Shown here: positions 41,585 to 52,189 of the stretch, one piece after another
Layout: each line of letters starts with the position of its first letter
Position numbering within the stretch: the stretch's first letter is position 1
Assembly: GCA_021826025.1 (NCBI GenBank)
Contig: JAKBBG010000001.1
Coordinates: 21,969-85,968, forward strand
Source: Pseudomonadota bacterium
GTDB taxonomy: Bacteria > Pseudomonadota > Gammaproteobacteria > Burkholderiales > Ferrovaceae
DNA: 64,000 bases
Direction of reading: 5' to 3'
Translations under genes and position numbers: made by a program
The notes under the pieces: generated by a model
Told to the model about the DNA's origin: nothing
What the model saw: the letters and a program-made list of their open reading frames with translations, nothing else
Databases searched by the model: none

Positions 41585-42162
41585 TCGCAGGCCTCCTGCT
41601 GGCGGCCGGCCGCAGTTCCCGCTTCGGCGCCGACAAGCTGCTGCACCAGGAAAACGGGCACCCGCTGGCCTGGTTCGCCGCGCAGCCGTTCCTGGGCCTG
41701 GAGCGGACCGTGGCGGTCGTGCCCGAAGGGGGGCACGGTTTGCGCGCGCTGTTCACGGAGCTTGGCATCGGCGTGGTGGAAATTTCCGGCCTGCCGGCGT
41801 TGTCGCGCAGCCTTCAGGCAGGCCTCGAGGCGGCTGCGCAGGCCCGGGGCTGGATCGTGGGTCTCGCCGACATGCCCTGCGTGCGTCCGGCGACCGTGCA
41901 TGCCCTGTGCGACGCCCTCGATCGGGGGGCGGACATCGCGGCCTGCCGCCATGCCGGCCGGCGCGGCAACCCGGTGGGGTTTTCGCGGGACATGCGCGCT
42001 GCGCTGCTGGCCCTGGACGGGGATCGGGGCGCGCGCGACCTGCTGGAGCAGAGGGCTTCCGAGGTGTGCTGGCTCGACGTGGACGACCCGGGCATCCTGG
42101 CCGATGTGGACGTTCCGGAGGACCTGGACCGGCTGCGCCCTAGCCTTTCCAGGCCTGCATGA
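41581..42162 (+). CDS. mocA: MocA-like molybdenum cofactor nucleotidyltransferase
   Basis: A 193-residue NTP transferase. The start GLLLAAGRSSRFGADKLL is the nucleotide-binding loop of the MobA/MocA family; LADMPCVRPATV and GDRGARDLL are the metal and substrate blocks. Coupling to xdhC favours CTP:molybdopterin cytidylyltransferase (MocA), which serves xanthine dehydrogenase- or CO dehydrogenase-type enzymes, over MobA. It overlaps the convergent waaF by 23 bases. Confidence 0.85.
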   Translation: MIAGLLLAAGRSSRFGADKLLHQENGHPLAWFAAQPFLGLERTVAVVPEGGHGLRALFTELGIGVVEISGLPALSRSLQAGLEAAAQARGWIVGLADMPCVRPATVHALCDALDRGADIAACRHAGRRGNPVGFSRDMRAALLALDGDRGARDLLEQRASEVCWLDVDDPGILADVDVPEDLDRLRPSLSRPA

Positions 42163-43141
42163 CCGTTTCCGGCGCCAGGTCCTCCAGGCAGCGCAGATGC
42201 CCGAGCGGACATTCGCGCTTGAAGCAGGGGCTGCAGGGCAGGTTCAGGCTCACCACGCGGGCCTGCTCCGACAGGGGCGGAGTGAAGCGGGGGCTGGAGG
42301 AGCCGAATACGGCCGCCAGGGGCCGGTCCAGGGCTGCGGCCACGTGCATCAGTCCGGAGTCGTTGCTGATCACGCGCCGGGCCGCCGCCATCAGGTCCAC
42401 CGCTTCAGCGAGCGGCGTGAGGCCGCACAGGTTGCGGATCGGCGTGCCGGCCTCCTGAACGAGGGTTTCCCCGACGGGCCGGTCCTTTGCGGACCCGAGC
42501 AGCCATATCTGGAACCCTTGCGCTGCCAGCAGGCGGGCCGCAGCGGCAAAATGCCGGACCGGCCAGCGTTTTGCGGGGCCATATTCGGCGCCGGGACAGA
42601 GCACGGCCACCGGCCGGCCAAGGTCCAGCCCGAGGCGCTCCAGGGCCGCGGCCTGTCCCCGAAGATCGGCAACCAGGCGCGGTCGGGGCACCGGTTTTTC
42701 CAGGCGCGCGCCCGCGGGCAAGGCCAGGCCCGCGAAGCGTTCCACCATGAGCGGCAGCCCCTCGCGGTCGAGGGGACGCGCGTCGTTGAGCAGCCACTGC
42801 CGCAGTTCGCCCACATAGCCGGTCCGCCGGGGAATGCCGGCAAACCAGGGCACGAGGGCGGATTTGAACGAGTTGGGAAGCACGACGGCCTGGCCATAGC
42901 CCGCGGCCTTCAGCTGCCGCGCAAGCTGGCGGCGCGCTCCCAGGGCGAGTTCTCCGTGCCTGAAGGGGCTGTCCAGCACCTGGCTCACTTCCGGCATGCG
43001 CTGCAGGACGCCGTGGGTCCAGGGAGGGGCCAGCACGTGAATTTCAGCGCCGGCCTCCCGTTGTTTCAGGGCTGCCAGCATCGGCTGCGACAGGACGGCA
43101 TCGCCCACCCAGGCCGCGCCGATGACGAGGATCTTGCTCAA
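42140..43141 (-). CDS. waaF: Lipopolysaccharide heptosyltransferase II
   Basis: Adds the second heptose to the lipopolysaccharide inner core. SKILVIGAAWVGDAVLSQPM is the usual N-terminus. PGAEYGPAKRWP, NLCGLTPLAEAVDLM and ISNDSGLMHVAAAL with FGSSSPRFTPP are the GT9 family blocks. Length is 333 aa with a TTG start at 43141 that overlaps the stop of the zinc-finger gene (TTGA). The frame stays open to 44242 only because it runs under ilvE in another frame. Confidence 0.93.
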   Translation of the reverse strand: MSKILVIGAAWVGDAVLSQPMLAALKQREAGAEIHVLAPPWTHGVLQRMPEVSQVLDSPFRHGELALGARRQLARQLKAAGYGQAVVLPNSFKSALVPWFAGIPRRTGYVGELRQWLLNDARPLDREGLPLMVERFAGLALPAGARLEKPVPRPRLVADLRGQAAALERLGLDLGRPVAVLCPGAEYGPAKRWPVRHFAAAARLLAAQGFQIWLLGSAKDRPVGETLVQEAGTPIRNLCGLTPLAEAVDLMAAARRVISNDSGLMHVAAALDRPLAAVFGSSSPRFTPPLSEQARVVSLNLPCSPCFKRECPLGHLRCLEDLAPETVMQAWKG

Positions 43142-43341
43142 TGAGCGTGGCGACCGGCGCCTTTGGCCAGGATATAGCGGGTGCCGCAGTAGGGACATTG
43201 CACGGTGCCCGTCCGCGCCACGTCGAGGAATACCCGCGGGTGGGTGTTCCACAGCTTGACGGAAGGAAGCGGGCAGTGCAGGGGAAGGTCGGCGTCCGTG
43301 ACTTCCACGGCTTTCTGGTTCAGTTCCGAGACATTGGACAT
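43138..43341 (-). CDS. CHCC-type zinc-finger domain protein
   Basis: A 67-residue protein with LHCPLPSVKLWNTHPRVFLD and then VQCPYCGTRY. One upstream Cys/His group plus the CPYC pair gives the zinc site of the CHCC family, which includes a mitochondrial complex I accessory subunit. In betaproteobacteria it commonly lies between ilvE and waaF. Its bacterial role is not established. It starts three bases after the ilvE stop. Confidence 0.9.
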   Translation of the reverse strand: MSNVSELNQKAVEVTDADLPLHCPLPSVKLWNTHPRVFLDVARTGTVQCPYCGTRYILAKGAGRHAH

Positions 43342-43344
43342 TTT

Positions 43345-44271
43345 TCAGCCTCCGACGACTGTGAGCCAGTCGCGATGTTGGGGTGAGCGGCCCTTGACGC
43401 AATCGAAATACAGGGATTGCAACCGGGTGGTGACCGGCCCGCGGTGGCCTGCGCCGATCAGGCGGCGGTCCACTTCCCGGATCGGTGTGACTTCGGCCGC
43501 AGTGCCCGTGAAGAAGGCTTCGTCGGCGCTGTAGAGCTCGTCCCGGGAAATCCGCCGCTCCTGGACGGCCAGGCCTTCCTGGGCGGCGAGCTGCATGATG
43601 CAGTCGCGCGTGATGCCTTCCAGGGCGCTGGACAGGTCGGGAGTGTGCAGCGTGCCGTGCTTCACGATGAAAATGTTTTCGCCCGAGCCCTCCGCGACAA
43701 AGCCGTCCACGTCGAGCAGCAGCGCTTCGTCGTAGCCGTCCGCTGTGGCTTCGTTGTTGGCCAGGATCGAGTTCATGTAGTTGCCGCTGGCCTTCGCCTT
43801 GCACATGGTGATGTTGGGGTGATGACGGGTATAGGAGGAGGTCTTGACCCGGATGCCCTGCTCCAGCGCCTGTTCGCCGAGATAGGCGCCCCAGGGCCAG
43901 GCGGCCACGGCCACATGGGTTTTCGCGCCCTTCGGGGACACGCCCATTTTTTCCGAGCCCAGATACACCAGGGGGCGGATATAGCATTCTTCCAGCCCGT
44001 TGCCCGCCACCGTGTCCAGCTGGGCCTTCATGAGGGTGCCGAGGTCGTAGGGAACCGGGATCTGCAGGATGTGCGCGGAACGCAGCAGCCGTTCGGTATG
44101 CTCCCGCAGCCGGAACACCGCCGTGCCGAGATCGGTATTGTATGCGCGCACGCCCTCGAACACTGCCAGGCCGTAATGGAGGGAGTGGGTGAGGATGTGG
44201 GTATTGGCTTCCCGCCAGGGAACCAGGCGGCCATCCAGCCAAATGACGCCGTCTCGATCAGACATCGACAT
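43345..44271 (-). CDS. ilvE: Branched-chain amino acid aminotransferase
   Basis: Transaminates Leu, Ile and Val with 2-oxoglutarate. A 308-residue class IV PLP protein. GRLVPWREANTHILTHSLHY, the PLP lysine K160 in KAKASGNYMNS, EGSGENIFIV and FFTGTAAEVTPIREVD are all present. GGAG nine bases upstream selects the ATG at 44271 over the one at 44265. First gene of the ilvE-zinc finger-waaF run, divergent from yhdP. Confidence 0.96.
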   Translation of the reverse strand: MSMSDRDGVIWLDGRLVPWREANTHILTHSLHYGLAVFEGVRAYNTDLGTAVFRLREHTERLLRSAHILQIPVPYDLGTLMKAQLDTVAGNGLEECYIRPLVYLGSEKMGVSPKGAKTHVAVAAWPWGAYLGEQALEQGIRVKTSSYTRHHPNITMCKAKASGNYMNSILANNEATADGYDEALLLDVDGFVAEGSGENIFIVKHGTLHTPDLSSALEGITRDCIMQLAAQEGLAVQERRISRDELYSADEAFFTGTAAEVTPIREVDRRLIGAGHRGPVTTRLQSLYFDCVKGRSPQHRDWLTVVGG

Positions 44272-44333
44272 GCAAATGCACTCCGCTAACAAAAGTTCGA
44301 TTTTAACGGATGTTGCATCGCCCCACAAAACGA

Positions 44334-44362
44334 TCCGGAATGACCGCCCATGGCGTTCCGGA
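44334..44362. promoter_or_regulatory. Dyad of two TCCGGA sites between ilvE and yhdP
   Basis: TCCGGAA at 44334-44340 and TTCCGGA at 44356-44362 form a seven-base inverted repeat. Each arm is itself palindromic, and their centres are about two helical turns apart. The position in the 130-base divergent spacer suits an operator. TATACT at 44387-44392 could be a -10 for yhdP but would leave almost no leader. No factor can be named. Confidence 0.35.
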
Positions 44363-44401
44363 AAGGAACAGCCCATCCAAAGCGGCTATACTGGAAGGCT
44401 T

Positions 44402-47400
44402 ATGGCCAGCCATCGGGCAATCCTGCACCACTCCCGCCGCGCGCTCCTGTGGGGGAGCGCGCTTTTTGCCATCCTCTTCCTCATCCTCTGGGTGGGGCTT
44501 CAGATGTTCATTCTCAACGGCGTGGATCGGTATCGTCCGGATCTGGTGGCCGCCCTGTCGCGTGCCACGGGAACCCGCGTCGAAATCGGGAGCATCTCTT
44601 CGGTGGGCATCCAGTGGCTGCCCACTGTCGCGCTGAACCAGATCACGGTGTTCGATTCGGCAGGCAAGCCGGGCCTGGTGCTCGACCACGTGCGAGGCAG
44701 CATTTCGATCCTGGGTTTCTTTCAGGGACGGATGGACTTGAGCCGGCTGGTGATCGACCAGCCGACCTTGACGCTGCACCGGACGAAAGACGGCGAGCTG
44801 TACCTGTCCGGCATCCGGCTGCCAAGCCCCGGGGCAGGCCCCAGCCCGTTTCTGGACTGGCTCGCCCATCAGGGCGACATCCGGGTCGCCAACGCCACCC
44901 TGCACTGGGAAGACGACACGACCGGCGCCGAACCGCTGCTGCTGTCGCGCGGCAACCTTCGCATTCGCAACAACGGCAACCGGCACCGGCTTGACTTGAA
45001 CTTCGTCCCGCCGGAACGGCTGTCGCGGCCCGTGACCCTCAGGGCGGATTTGCGCGGTTCCGACACCGCCGGGTTCAAGGACTGGCACGGACAGCTGGAG
45101 GCCCAGACCGAATGGGTGAATCTGGCCGTACTGAAGCACTGGTTTCCGAAAATTCCCGCCCCGGATCGCGGGCGCGGGGCCATGAAGCTCACGGTCGTGC
45201 TCGATCAGCCGGGGTCGTGGGCGTCGAATGCGGAAGTGGACCTGCAGGACCTGCAGGCACAGCTGCGCAGCGACCTGGCGCCGCTCCAGTTCCGGCAGGT
45301 GCGGGGCGGACTGTCGTTCAAATCCTCCCAGGGCGGGATGGAATTTTCCGCGCACCAGCTCGTCCTCAACGGCGGCAGCGCCTTCCGCACCACGGTTCCG
45401 CTGGACCTGCGCCTGGCTTACAGCAGTTCGGGCGGCTCGCTCGAGTTCAACCGGGTCGAGCTGGGCCAATTCGCCAACCTGACGGCCTCGCTGCCCCTGC
45501 CCGAAGATTTGAGAAACCGCTGGAATGCCGCCGCATTCAAGGGCGTCGTGAGCCAGATGGACGTCCATTGGACCGGGGCCCCGGACCATCCGAGCGACTT
45601 TGCGATCCATTCCGATTTCGAAGGGTTCCAGGCCAACCCCATCGGCCTCCTGCCGGCCATCCGGGCGTTCAGCGGCCACCTGGACGCCACTGCGGAAGGC
45701 GGATCGCTGAAAGGCAATGGTGCCGAAACCTACCTCAACTTCCCCAAAATCTTTGCCGCACCGATTCCGGTGAAGTCCTACAAAGTCGATGCGTCCTGGG
45801 CGGTCCGCGGGGAGACCACGGAAGTCCGCATTGACCGGTTCGAAGTGGAAAACGGCGACCTGGCCGGATTCGTGAGCGGCAAGCTGTCCGTCCAGGCCGG
45901 CGTGCCGGGCGAGGCCGATCTCAAGGGCGAACTGCAGCGCGCCTCGGCCGCGGCCGTGTGGCGTTACCTGCCGCTCGACGTGTCGGTGGAAGCGCGCAAT
46001 TGGCTGCAGGTTTCGCTGACGGGCGGCAAAGCCCAGCATATGACGTTTGAAGCGAAAGGGAACCTCCAGCAGTTTCCTTTCGTGGCAGACCAGGGCGGGA
46101 AATTCCGGATCAACGCGCAAATCGGCGACGGGGTGTTGCGCTATGACCCCGCCTGGCCTGCGATCACAGCCCTTCAGGCGACCCTGCAGATCCGGGGCGC
46201 CGAACTCGTGGTTGACGCCACCGCGGGGCGCATTCTGGGGGCCCGGATCAAGGTCGTCCATGCCCGCATTCCGGACCTCACCGCGCAGGAGGAACAGCTG
46301 TCGGTTTCCGGCGAAGTGGATGGCGCTGTGCACGAAGGGCTCGATTTCATCGCCCAGAGTCCGGTGCGGGAATACCTCCACCACTTCACGGACGACATCC
46401 GGGGGGACGGGACAGGGCATCTGTCGCTGGCCCTCGAAATCCCCCTGAACCGGACCCAGGATACCCGCGTCAAGGGGGATTACCAGTTCCTGGATGCCGG
46501 CATCGATGACGGGGACGCCGGCATCCCCCCCGTGAGCCATATCCAGGGGCATCTCCTGTTTACGGAGTCGGCCGTTTCCTCCCAGGATCTGGCCGGCAGC
46601 GTGCTGGGCGGCGTGGCGGCTTTCGACCTGTCCACCTTGCCTTCGGGGGCGATCCGGGTCCTGGCTCGCGGCACGGCGGACATGGCCGGGCTCGCCGGCG
46701 TCTACCGGCATCCGGTGCTTGCGGACGTCAGCGGCAGGGAGCCGTGGCAAGGCGAATTCGTGTTTTCCGACAAGCGCACCGACGTGCGGCTGGATACGCA
46801 GGTCAACTACCTGGGAGAGCCGGCCACAGTCCACGTGGGCATGCTCAAGGACGGCACGCTCGACGTGGCGTTTTCCGGAAAAACCTCCCAGGCCGGCCTG
46901 GCCCGGCGCTACCCCTCGCCCCTGCTCAAGGTGCTGGACAGCCCCGTGAGCTGGAATGGCCACCTGCGGGTCAAGTCGGGCCATGACGAGGTGACCGTGA
47001 GCGGGTCGGCCCTGCTTTTCCAGGAACCGGCCAAACTGGTGTTGTCCGGTTCCTCCCACGGCAAAACCGTTGCGGACATTGCCGGAAAAGCGACGATGGC
47101 GAGCCTGCGGCGGCTGGGTTACGCCACGGTCGCGACCAAGGCCCGGGGTGCGACGGAGTGGCGTCTTCATGTGGAGCAGAGCCCTTCCCGGACCCAGGCG
47201 GTGCTGACCTCGTCGCTTGCCGGGGTGGCGCTCGATTTCCCGGCCCCCTTCCAGAAGAGTGCCGGCACCGTGCTGCCCCTCAACCTGACGGTCGTTGCCG
47301 AAGAGGCGGGATTGCAGGTCAGCGCAGCCCTTGGGAACTGGGCCGGTCTCAAGACCAGCTATGCCGCCCTGCCCAAGGGGGGATACCAGATCCGGCGGGG

Positions 47401-48625
47401 CCTCCTCACGTTCGGCGGGCCCGTGGTCGCGCCGCTGGGCGAAGGGTTTGGCGTCAACGGGACGTTGCGCCATGCGGACCTGGACCAGTGGAAATCCTGG
47501 AGCGAAAGTCTGGGGGACGGGGGCGGAGACATCGCCGTCTTCGGCTCCGTCACCTGGCTCAACGTGGCTTTCGACGACGTCCGCTGGGGCGGGAGAACCT
47601 GGGGCAGCCACCGGGTTTCGGCCAACCAGGAAGGAGACCACTGGCTTGCCCAGGTGCGCGGGGACCAGGCCGACGGCGAAGTGACCTGGATTCCGGAGGG
47701 GAACGGCCGCATCCGCGCCCACTTCACCAAGCTGACCCTGCCGCCGGTGCCGGAGGGGGAGGCCAAGGACAGGCCTTCCGATCCGGATGAACTCAAGCGC
47801 ATGCCGTCGCTGGACCTGGTGGCGGACCGGTTTACCGCGCGCAACAAGTCCTTCGGCCGGCTGCAGCTCACCGGAATCCGGGACGGCATGGTGTGGCGCA
47901 TCGATCGCTTTTCCCTCACTTCGGCCTGGGCGACGGTGGAAGGCGATGGCCGCTGGCTGGCGCAGCCGTCACTGCAAACCGAGCTCAACCTCCATCTCAA
48001 GGCGTCCGATCTCGGCAACTTTCTGGCGGATCTGGGTTACCCGCACATGATTTCCCGCGGCAAGGGCGAAGTCCGCGGCCAGTTCAGCTGGAGCGGGAAT
48101 CCGGATGATTTCAAGCTGTCCATCATGGCAGGCCAGCTTGCCCTGGACCTGCATGACGGACAGTTTTCCAAAGTGGAGCCGGGCGGCGCGGGACGCCTGA
48201 TCGCCCTGTTGAGCTTGCAGACGCTGCCCCGCCGGATTACGCTCGATTTCCATGACATTTTTTCGGACGGCTTCGCGTTTGATTCCCTGACCGCCAACAT
48301 CGCCGCAAAACAGGGCCTGTTTTCGACGAAGGATTTCGATATGGCCGGTCCTTCGGCACGGGTGATCCTGACCGGAACCATCAACGTCATGGACGAGACC
48401 ACGTCGCTCACGGCCCGCGTGTCGCCTGCGGTGGGGGGGAGCGTCTCGCTTGCCACGACGGTGTTGGGGGGGCCGGTGGCAGGGGCCGCCTCTTTCCTGC
48501 TGCAAAAACTGCTGAAAAACCCCCTCGACAAGGTGCTGACTTACGAATACGGTATTGAAGGAAGCTGGGACGATCCCCAAATAAAACCCCTGGGGTCGTC
48601 CGCGGCGGCGGATTCTTCGCGCTGA
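44402..48625 (+). CDS. yhdP: YhdP-family AsmA-like envelope protein
   Basis: A very large inner-membrane-anchored periplasmic protein of 1407 aa. One N-terminal helix (about 14-38) is followed by a long beta-rich body. The final region ([20 protein letters not shown], then [16 protein letters not shown] and [20 protein letters not shown]) matches the DUF3971/AsmA C-terminal block. AsmA-like proteins are thought to bridge the periplasm and move phospholipids to the outer membrane. The ATG at 44402 gives the expected N-terminus. It leads the yhdP-amidase-tldD-aroG series. Confidence 0.93.
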   Translation: MASHRAILHHSRRALLWGSALFAILFLILWVGLQMFILNGVDRYRPDLVAALSRATGTRVEIGSISSVGIQWLPTVALNQITVFDSAGKPGLVLDHVRGSISILGFFQGRMDLSRLVIDQPTLTLHRTKDGELYLSGIRLPSPGAGPSPFLDWLAHQGDIRVANATLHWEDDTTGAEPLLLSRGNLRIRNNGNRHRLDLNFVPPERLSRPVTLRADLRGSDTAGFKDWHGQLEAQTEWVNLAVLKHWFPKIPAPDRGRGAMKLTVVLDQPGSWASNAEVDLQDLQAQLRSDLAPLQFRQVRGGLSFKSSQGGMEFSAHQLVLNGGSAFRTTVPLDLRLAYSSSGGSLEFNRVELGQFANLTASLPLPEDLRNRWNAAAFKGVVSQMDVHWTGAPDHPSDFAIHSDFEGFQANPIGLLPAIRAFSGHLDATAEGGSLKGNGAETYLNFPKIFAAPIPVKSYKVDASWAVRGETTEVRIDRFEVENGDLAGFVSGKLSVQAGVPGEADLKGELQRASAAAVWRYLPLDVSVEARNWLQVSLTGGKAQHMTFEAKGNLQQFPFVADQGGKFRINAQIGDGVLRYDPAWPAITALQATLQIRGAELVVDATAGRILGARIKVVHARIPDLTAQEEQLSVSGEVDGAVHEGLDFIAQSPVREYLHHFTDDIRGDGTGHLSLALEIPLNRTQDTRVKGDYQFLDAGIDDGDAGIPPVSHIQGHLLFTESAVSSQDLAGSVLGGVAAFDLSTLPSGAIRVLARGTADMAGLAGVYRHPVLADVSGREPWQGEFVFSDKRTDVRLDTQVNYLGEPATVHVGMLKDGTLDVAFSGKTSQAGLARRYPSPLLKVLDSPVSWNGHLRVKSGHDEVTVSGSALLFQEPAKLVLSGSSHGKTVADIAGKATMASLRRLGYATVATKARGATEWRLHVEQSPSRTQAVLTSSLAGVALDFPAPFQKSAGTVLPLNLTVVAEEAGLQVSAALGNWAGLKTSYAALPKGGYQIRRGLLTFGGPVVAPLGEGFGVNGTLRHADLDQWKSWSESLGDGGGDIAVFGSVTWLNVAFDDVRWGGRTWGSHRVSANQEGDHWLAQVRGDQADGEVTWIPEGNGRIRAHFTKLTLPPVPEGEAKDRPSDPDELKRMPSLDLVADRFTARNKSFGRLQLTGIRDGMVWRIDRFSLTSAWATVEGDGRWLAQPSLQTELNLHLKASDLGNFLADLGYPHMISRGKGEVRGQFSWSGNPDDFKLSIMAGQLALDLHDGQFSKVEPGGAGRLIALLSLQTLPRRITLDFHDIFSDGFAFDSLTANIAAKQGLFSTKDFDMAGPSARVILTGTINVMDETTSLTARVSPAVGGSVSLATTVLGGPVAGAASFLLQKLLKNPLDKVLTYEYGIEGSWDDPQIKPLGSSAAADSSR

Positions 48626-48645
48626 CCGCGCTTACGGGAAATCAC

Positions 48646-49569
48646 ATGAAAGGACCACGCATGGCAACGATGGAACCTGCGGCACCCGGCAAATCCGATT
48701 CCGGATTTGGCAAAGCCCGGCCTTTGCCCGGCAGTTTCAGGGTGGCGGCGATCCAGATGGCGTCAGGGCCCCAGGTGGACGCCAACCTGTCCGAAGCGGA
48801 GCGACTGATCAAGATGGCGGCCGACCAGGGGGCCTCCCTCGTGGCCCTGCCGGAATACTTTGCCATCATGGGCATGCACGACACGGACAAGGTCCAGGTG
48901 GCGGAACCTTTCGGCAAAGGGCCGATCCAGGAATTCCTGTCGCGGACGGCCAAGCGCTTCGGCGTCTGGATCATCGGGGGCTCGGCCCCCATCAAAAGCG
49001 CCGATCCGGTAAAAATCCGCAACAGCAGTCTGGTGTACGACAGCGGCGGGCATTGCGTGGCCCGCTACGACAAGATTCACCTGTTCGGCTTTCAGCGGGG
49101 GACGGAGCGCTACGAAGAAGCGCGGACGATACAGCCGGGCAGCGAAGTGGTGACGGTGGACACGCCTTTCGGGCGGATCGGATTGTCGATCTGCTACGAT
49201 CTGCGTTTCCCCGAGCTATACCGCGCCATGGGCCCCGTGGACCTGATCTTCGTGCCGTCCGCCTTCACCGAAACCACCGGGCGCGCCCATTGGGAAACCC
49301 TGATCCGGGCCCGGGCGATCGAGAACATTGCCTACGTGGTCGCGCCCGCGCAGGGGGGCTACCACATGAACGGACGGGAAACCCATGGCGCGACCATGAT
49401 CGTGGATCCCTGGGGCGTTGTCCTGGACCAGTTGCCCCGGGGTTCCGGCGTGGTGATCGCCGGCGTGAACCCGGTGCATCAAGCCGAACTGAGAACGAAC
49501 CTGCCGGCCCTGACGCACCGCACCGTGGGCTTGCCGGCGCCGAAGAAACCGAAAACAGGAACTTCATGA
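48646..49569 (+). CDS. Nitrilase-superfamily carbon-nitrogen hydrolase (Nit1/Nit2-like amidase)
   Basis: A 307-residue hydrolase with the Glu-Lys-Cys triad: E70 (ALPEYFA), K143 (YDKIHLF) and C183 ([13 protein letters not shown]). The sequence resembles the Nit1/Nit2 branch, which includes deaminated-glutathione amidase and omega-amidase; which applies is not decidable here. The ATG at 48646 has GGGAA upstream; the ATG at 48661 also has a good site, and the first 30 residues look disordered. The stop overlaps the tldD start. Confidence 0.88.
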   Translation: MKGPRMATMEPAAPGKSDSGFGKARPLPGSFRVAAIQMASGPQVDANLSEAERLIKMAADQGASLVALPEYFAIMGMHDTDKVQVAEPFGKGPIQEFLSRTAKRFGVWIIGGSAPIKSADPVKIRNSSLVYDSGGHCVARYDKIHLFGFQRGTERYEEARTIQPGSEVVTVDTPFGRIGLSICYDLRFPELYRAMGPVDLIFVPSAFTETTGRAHWETLIRARAIENIAYVVAPAQGGYHMNGRETHGATMIVDPWGVVLDQLPRGSGVVIAGVNPVHQAELRTNLPALTHRTVGLPAPKKPKTGTS

Positions 49570-51011
49570 TGTCCCCAGATGCATTGGTGCTTGCCGAAGC
49601 GGCGCTGCTGACCCCTTACGAACTGGACCGGGGAAGCCTGGACCGCGTGTTCGGCCAGATTCTGACCCACCAGGTGGATTATGCCGATCTTTACTTCCAG
49701 TATGCCCGGGCGGAAGGCTGGAGCCTCGAGGAAGGGGTGGTCAAATCCGGCTCGTTCCACATCGAACAGGGGGTCGGGGTGCGCGCAGTCAGCGGCGAAA
49801 AAACGGCCTTCGCCTATTCCGACGACATCCACCTCCATTCGCTCGAGCAGGCGGCCCAGGCCACGCGCGCCATCGGACGCGCCGGGCAGAACGGCCGGCA
49901 GCAGATCCTGCGCACCGCGCCGCCGGGCGCGCTGCTGTACCAGCCCAACGACCCCCTGGCCACGCTGCAGGACCACGAAAAAGTGGCGCTGCTTGAACGT
50001 CTGGAACGCTTTGCGCGCGCCCTCGACCCCCGGGTGACGCAGGTCATGGCTTCCCTTGCCGGGGAATATGAACTGGTTCTGGTGGCCCGCAGTGACGGCG
50101 TGCTGAGCGCCGACGTGAGGCCGCTGGTCCGGGTCTCGCTGCAGGTCATCGCGGAACAGGGCGGCCTGCGCGAACAGGGATCGGCGGGCGGCGGCGGCCG
50201 GTTCGGGTACGGCTATTTCACGGACGACGTGCTGCAGGACTATGCCCGGCACGCGGTGAACCAGGCGCTCACCAATCTCGACGCCAGGCCGGCTCCTGCC
50301 GGGGGCATGACGGTCGTCCTGGGTTCCGGCTGGCCCGGCATCCTGCTGCACGAGGCGATCGGCCACGGTCTGGAAGGGGATTTCAACCGCAAAGGCACTT
50401 CCGCCTTTGCCGGGCGCATCGGCGAGCGGGTTGCGGCTGCGGGCGTCACCGTCCTGGACGACGGCACCATCGCCGGCAGGCGGGGATCGCTCAACCTCGA
50501 CGACGAAGGGAATCCCACGCGCCGCACGACCCTGATCGAGGACGGCATCCTCAAGGGCTATCTGCAGGACAGCCTGAACGCCCGGCTGATGGGCATGCCC
50601 CTGACCGGAAACGGGCGGCGCGAATCGTTTGCGCATATCCCGCTGCCGCGCATGACCAACACCTACATGCTGAACGGCAACCGCGACCCCGCAGAAATCA
50701 TCGCCTCGGTCGACCGCGGCCTCTACGCCGTCAATTTCGGCGGCGGCCAGGTGGACATCACGAGCGGAAAGTTCGTTTTTTCCGCGGCGGAAGCCTGGAT
50801 GATCGAAAACGGAAAGCTCACGTATCCGGTCAAGGGCGCCACCCTCATCGGCAACGGGCCCGACGTCCTGACCCGGGTCAGCATGATCGGCAACGACATG
50901 GCGCTGGACCCCGGCGTGGGCGTTTGCGGCAAGGAAGGCCAGAGCGTCCCGGTGGGGGTCGGCCAGCCGACGTTGCGCATCGACGGCCTGACAGTGGGCG
51001 GGACGATCTAG
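49566..51011 (+). CDS. tldD: Metalloprotease TldD
   Basis: The catalytic half of the TldD-TldE heterodimer that degrades unfolded peptides and matures ribosomally made peptides such as microcin B17. The HExxxH zinc motif is H262-E263-H267 ([13 protein letters not shown]). [14 protein letters not shown] and the C-terminal [20 protein letters not shown] are typical. Length 481 aa. ATG overlaps the amidase stop (ATGA). The partner tldE/pmbA is not in the window. Confidence 0.96.
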   Translation: MMSPDALVLAEAALLTPYELDRGSLDRVFGQILTHQVDYADLYFQYARAEGWSLEEGVVKSGSFHIEQGVGVRAVSGEKTAFAYSDDIHLHSLEQAAQATRAIGRAGQNGRQQILRTAPPGALLYQPNDPLATLQDHEKVALLERLERFARALDPRVTQVMASLAGEYELVLVARSDGVLSADVRPLVRVSLQVIAEQGGLREQGSAGGGGRFGYGYFTDDVLQDYARHAVNQALTNLDARPAPAGGMTVVLGSGWPGILLHEAIGHGLEGDFNRKGTSAFAGRIGERVAAAGVTVLDDGTIAGRRGSLNLDDEGNPTRRTTLIEDGILKGYLQDSLNARLMGMPLTGNGRRESFAHIPLPRMTNTYMLNGNRDPAEIIASVDRGLYAVNFGGGQVDITSGKFVFSAAEAWMIENGKLTYPVKGATLIGNGPDVLTRVSMIGNDMALDPGVGVCGKEGQSVPVGVGQPTLRIDGLTVGGTI

Positions 51012-51073
51012 GGTTTGATAAAATGCCGGGTTTACTGACGACCGTGGCTGCCTGAACGGCAGGATTTCCCATC

Positions 51074-52159
51074 ATGACGACTGCCCTGCAACAAAAAATC
51101 GACGACGTTCGCGTACGCGAAATCAAGGAACTGCTGCCGCCCATCCACTTGCTGCGGGAATTTCCGCTGTCGGAGGAAGCCGCGCAGGTGGTCTACGAGA
51201 CCCGGCAGCAGATACACCGCATTCTGCACGGAGCGGACGACCGGCTGCTGGTGATCGTCGGCCCCTGTTCCATCCATGATCCCAAGGCCGCGATGGACTA
51301 TGCCACGCGCCTCAAGGCGGTCAAGGAGCGCTGGGCCGACGAGCTGCTGATCGTCATGCGGGTGTATTTCGAAAAGCCGCGCACCACGGTCGGCTGGAAA
51401 GGCCTGATCAACGACCCGCACCTGGACGGCAGCTTCCGCATCAACGATGGCCTGCGCCTCGCGCGCGGGCTGCTGCTCGACATCAATGCCCTGGGCATGC
51501 CGGCCGGCACGGAATTTCTCGACCTCATCACGCCCCAGTATTTCGCCGACCTGATCAGCTGGGGCGCGATCGGCGCCAGGACCACGGAAAGCCAGGTACA
51601 TCGCGAGCTGGCTTCCGGACTTTCCTGTCCGGTGGGCTTCAAGAACGGCACCGACGGCAACCTGCGGATCGCCGTCGACGCGATCCGGGCCGCCCAGCAG
51701 CCCCACCATTTCCTGTCCGTGACCAAGGCGGGCCATTCGGCCATCGTGGCCACCAACGGCAATGACGATTGCCACGTCATCCTGCGCGGCGGGAAAACCA
51801 CCAACTACGATGCCGCCAGCGTGGAAGCGGCAGCCAAGGAACTGTCTGCGGCGGGTCTGGCGGCGCGCGTGATGATCGACTTCAGCCATGCCAACAGCCA
51901 GAAGGATCCCCAGAAGCAGCTGGCCGTGGCCGACAACGTGGCGCAGCAGCTGCGCGCGGGCGAAGCGCGCATCATGGGCGTCATGATTGAAAGCAACCTG
52001 AAGGCGGGCCGGCAGGACCTGGTGGCCGGAAAACCGCTGGAATACGGCAAAAGCATCACGGACGCCTGCATTTCCTTCGACGACACCCAGCAGGCCGTCG
52101 AAATCCTGGGAAGTGCCGTCCGGCAGCGCCGCCTGAATGCGGCAGACACGGATGCCTGA
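51074..52159 (+). CDS. aroG: 3-deoxy-7-phosphoheptulonate synthase (type I)
   Basis: Condenses phosphoenolpyruvate and erythrose 4-phosphate in the first step of aromatic amino acid synthesis. GPCSIHDPKAAMDYA holds the metal Cys; MRVYFEKPRTTVGWKG, GARTTESQVHRELASG, PVGFKNGTDG and MIDFSHANSQKDP are standard. Length 361 aa. Which amino acid inhibits it cannot be told. It follows tldD after 62 bases. Confidence 0.96.
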   Translation: MTTALQQKIDDVRVREIKELLPPIHLLREFPLSEEAAQVVYETRQQIHRILHGADDRLLVIVGPCSIHDPKAAMDYATRLKAVKERWADELLIVMRVYFEKPRTTVGWKGLINDPHLDGSFRINDGLRLARGLLLDINALGMPAGTEFLDLITPQYFADLISWGAIGARTTESQVHRELASGLSCPVGFKNGTDGNLRIAVDAIRAAQQPHHFLSVTKAGHSAIVATNGNDDCHVILRGGKTTNYDAASVEAAAKELSAAGLAARVMIDFSHANSQKDPQKQLAVADNVAQQLRAGEARIMGVMIESNLKAGRQDLVAGKPLEYGKSITDACISFDDTQQAVEILGSAVRQRRLNAADTDA

Positions 52160-52189
52160 TCCGGGCCGCTAAGGGAAGGAAGCATTCTG

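Noticed and set aside
42140..44242. 700-codon frame suggesting a fused waaF product
   Set aside because: The upstream half lies in another frame of ilvE and the zinc-finger gene; the conserved WaaF N-terminus begins at 43141.
44303..47722. 1139-codon open frame on the minus strand inside yhdP
   Set aside because: It is antisense to a full-length YhdP with a recognisable C-terminal block; long antisense frames are common in GC-rich DNA and this one shows no domain motif.
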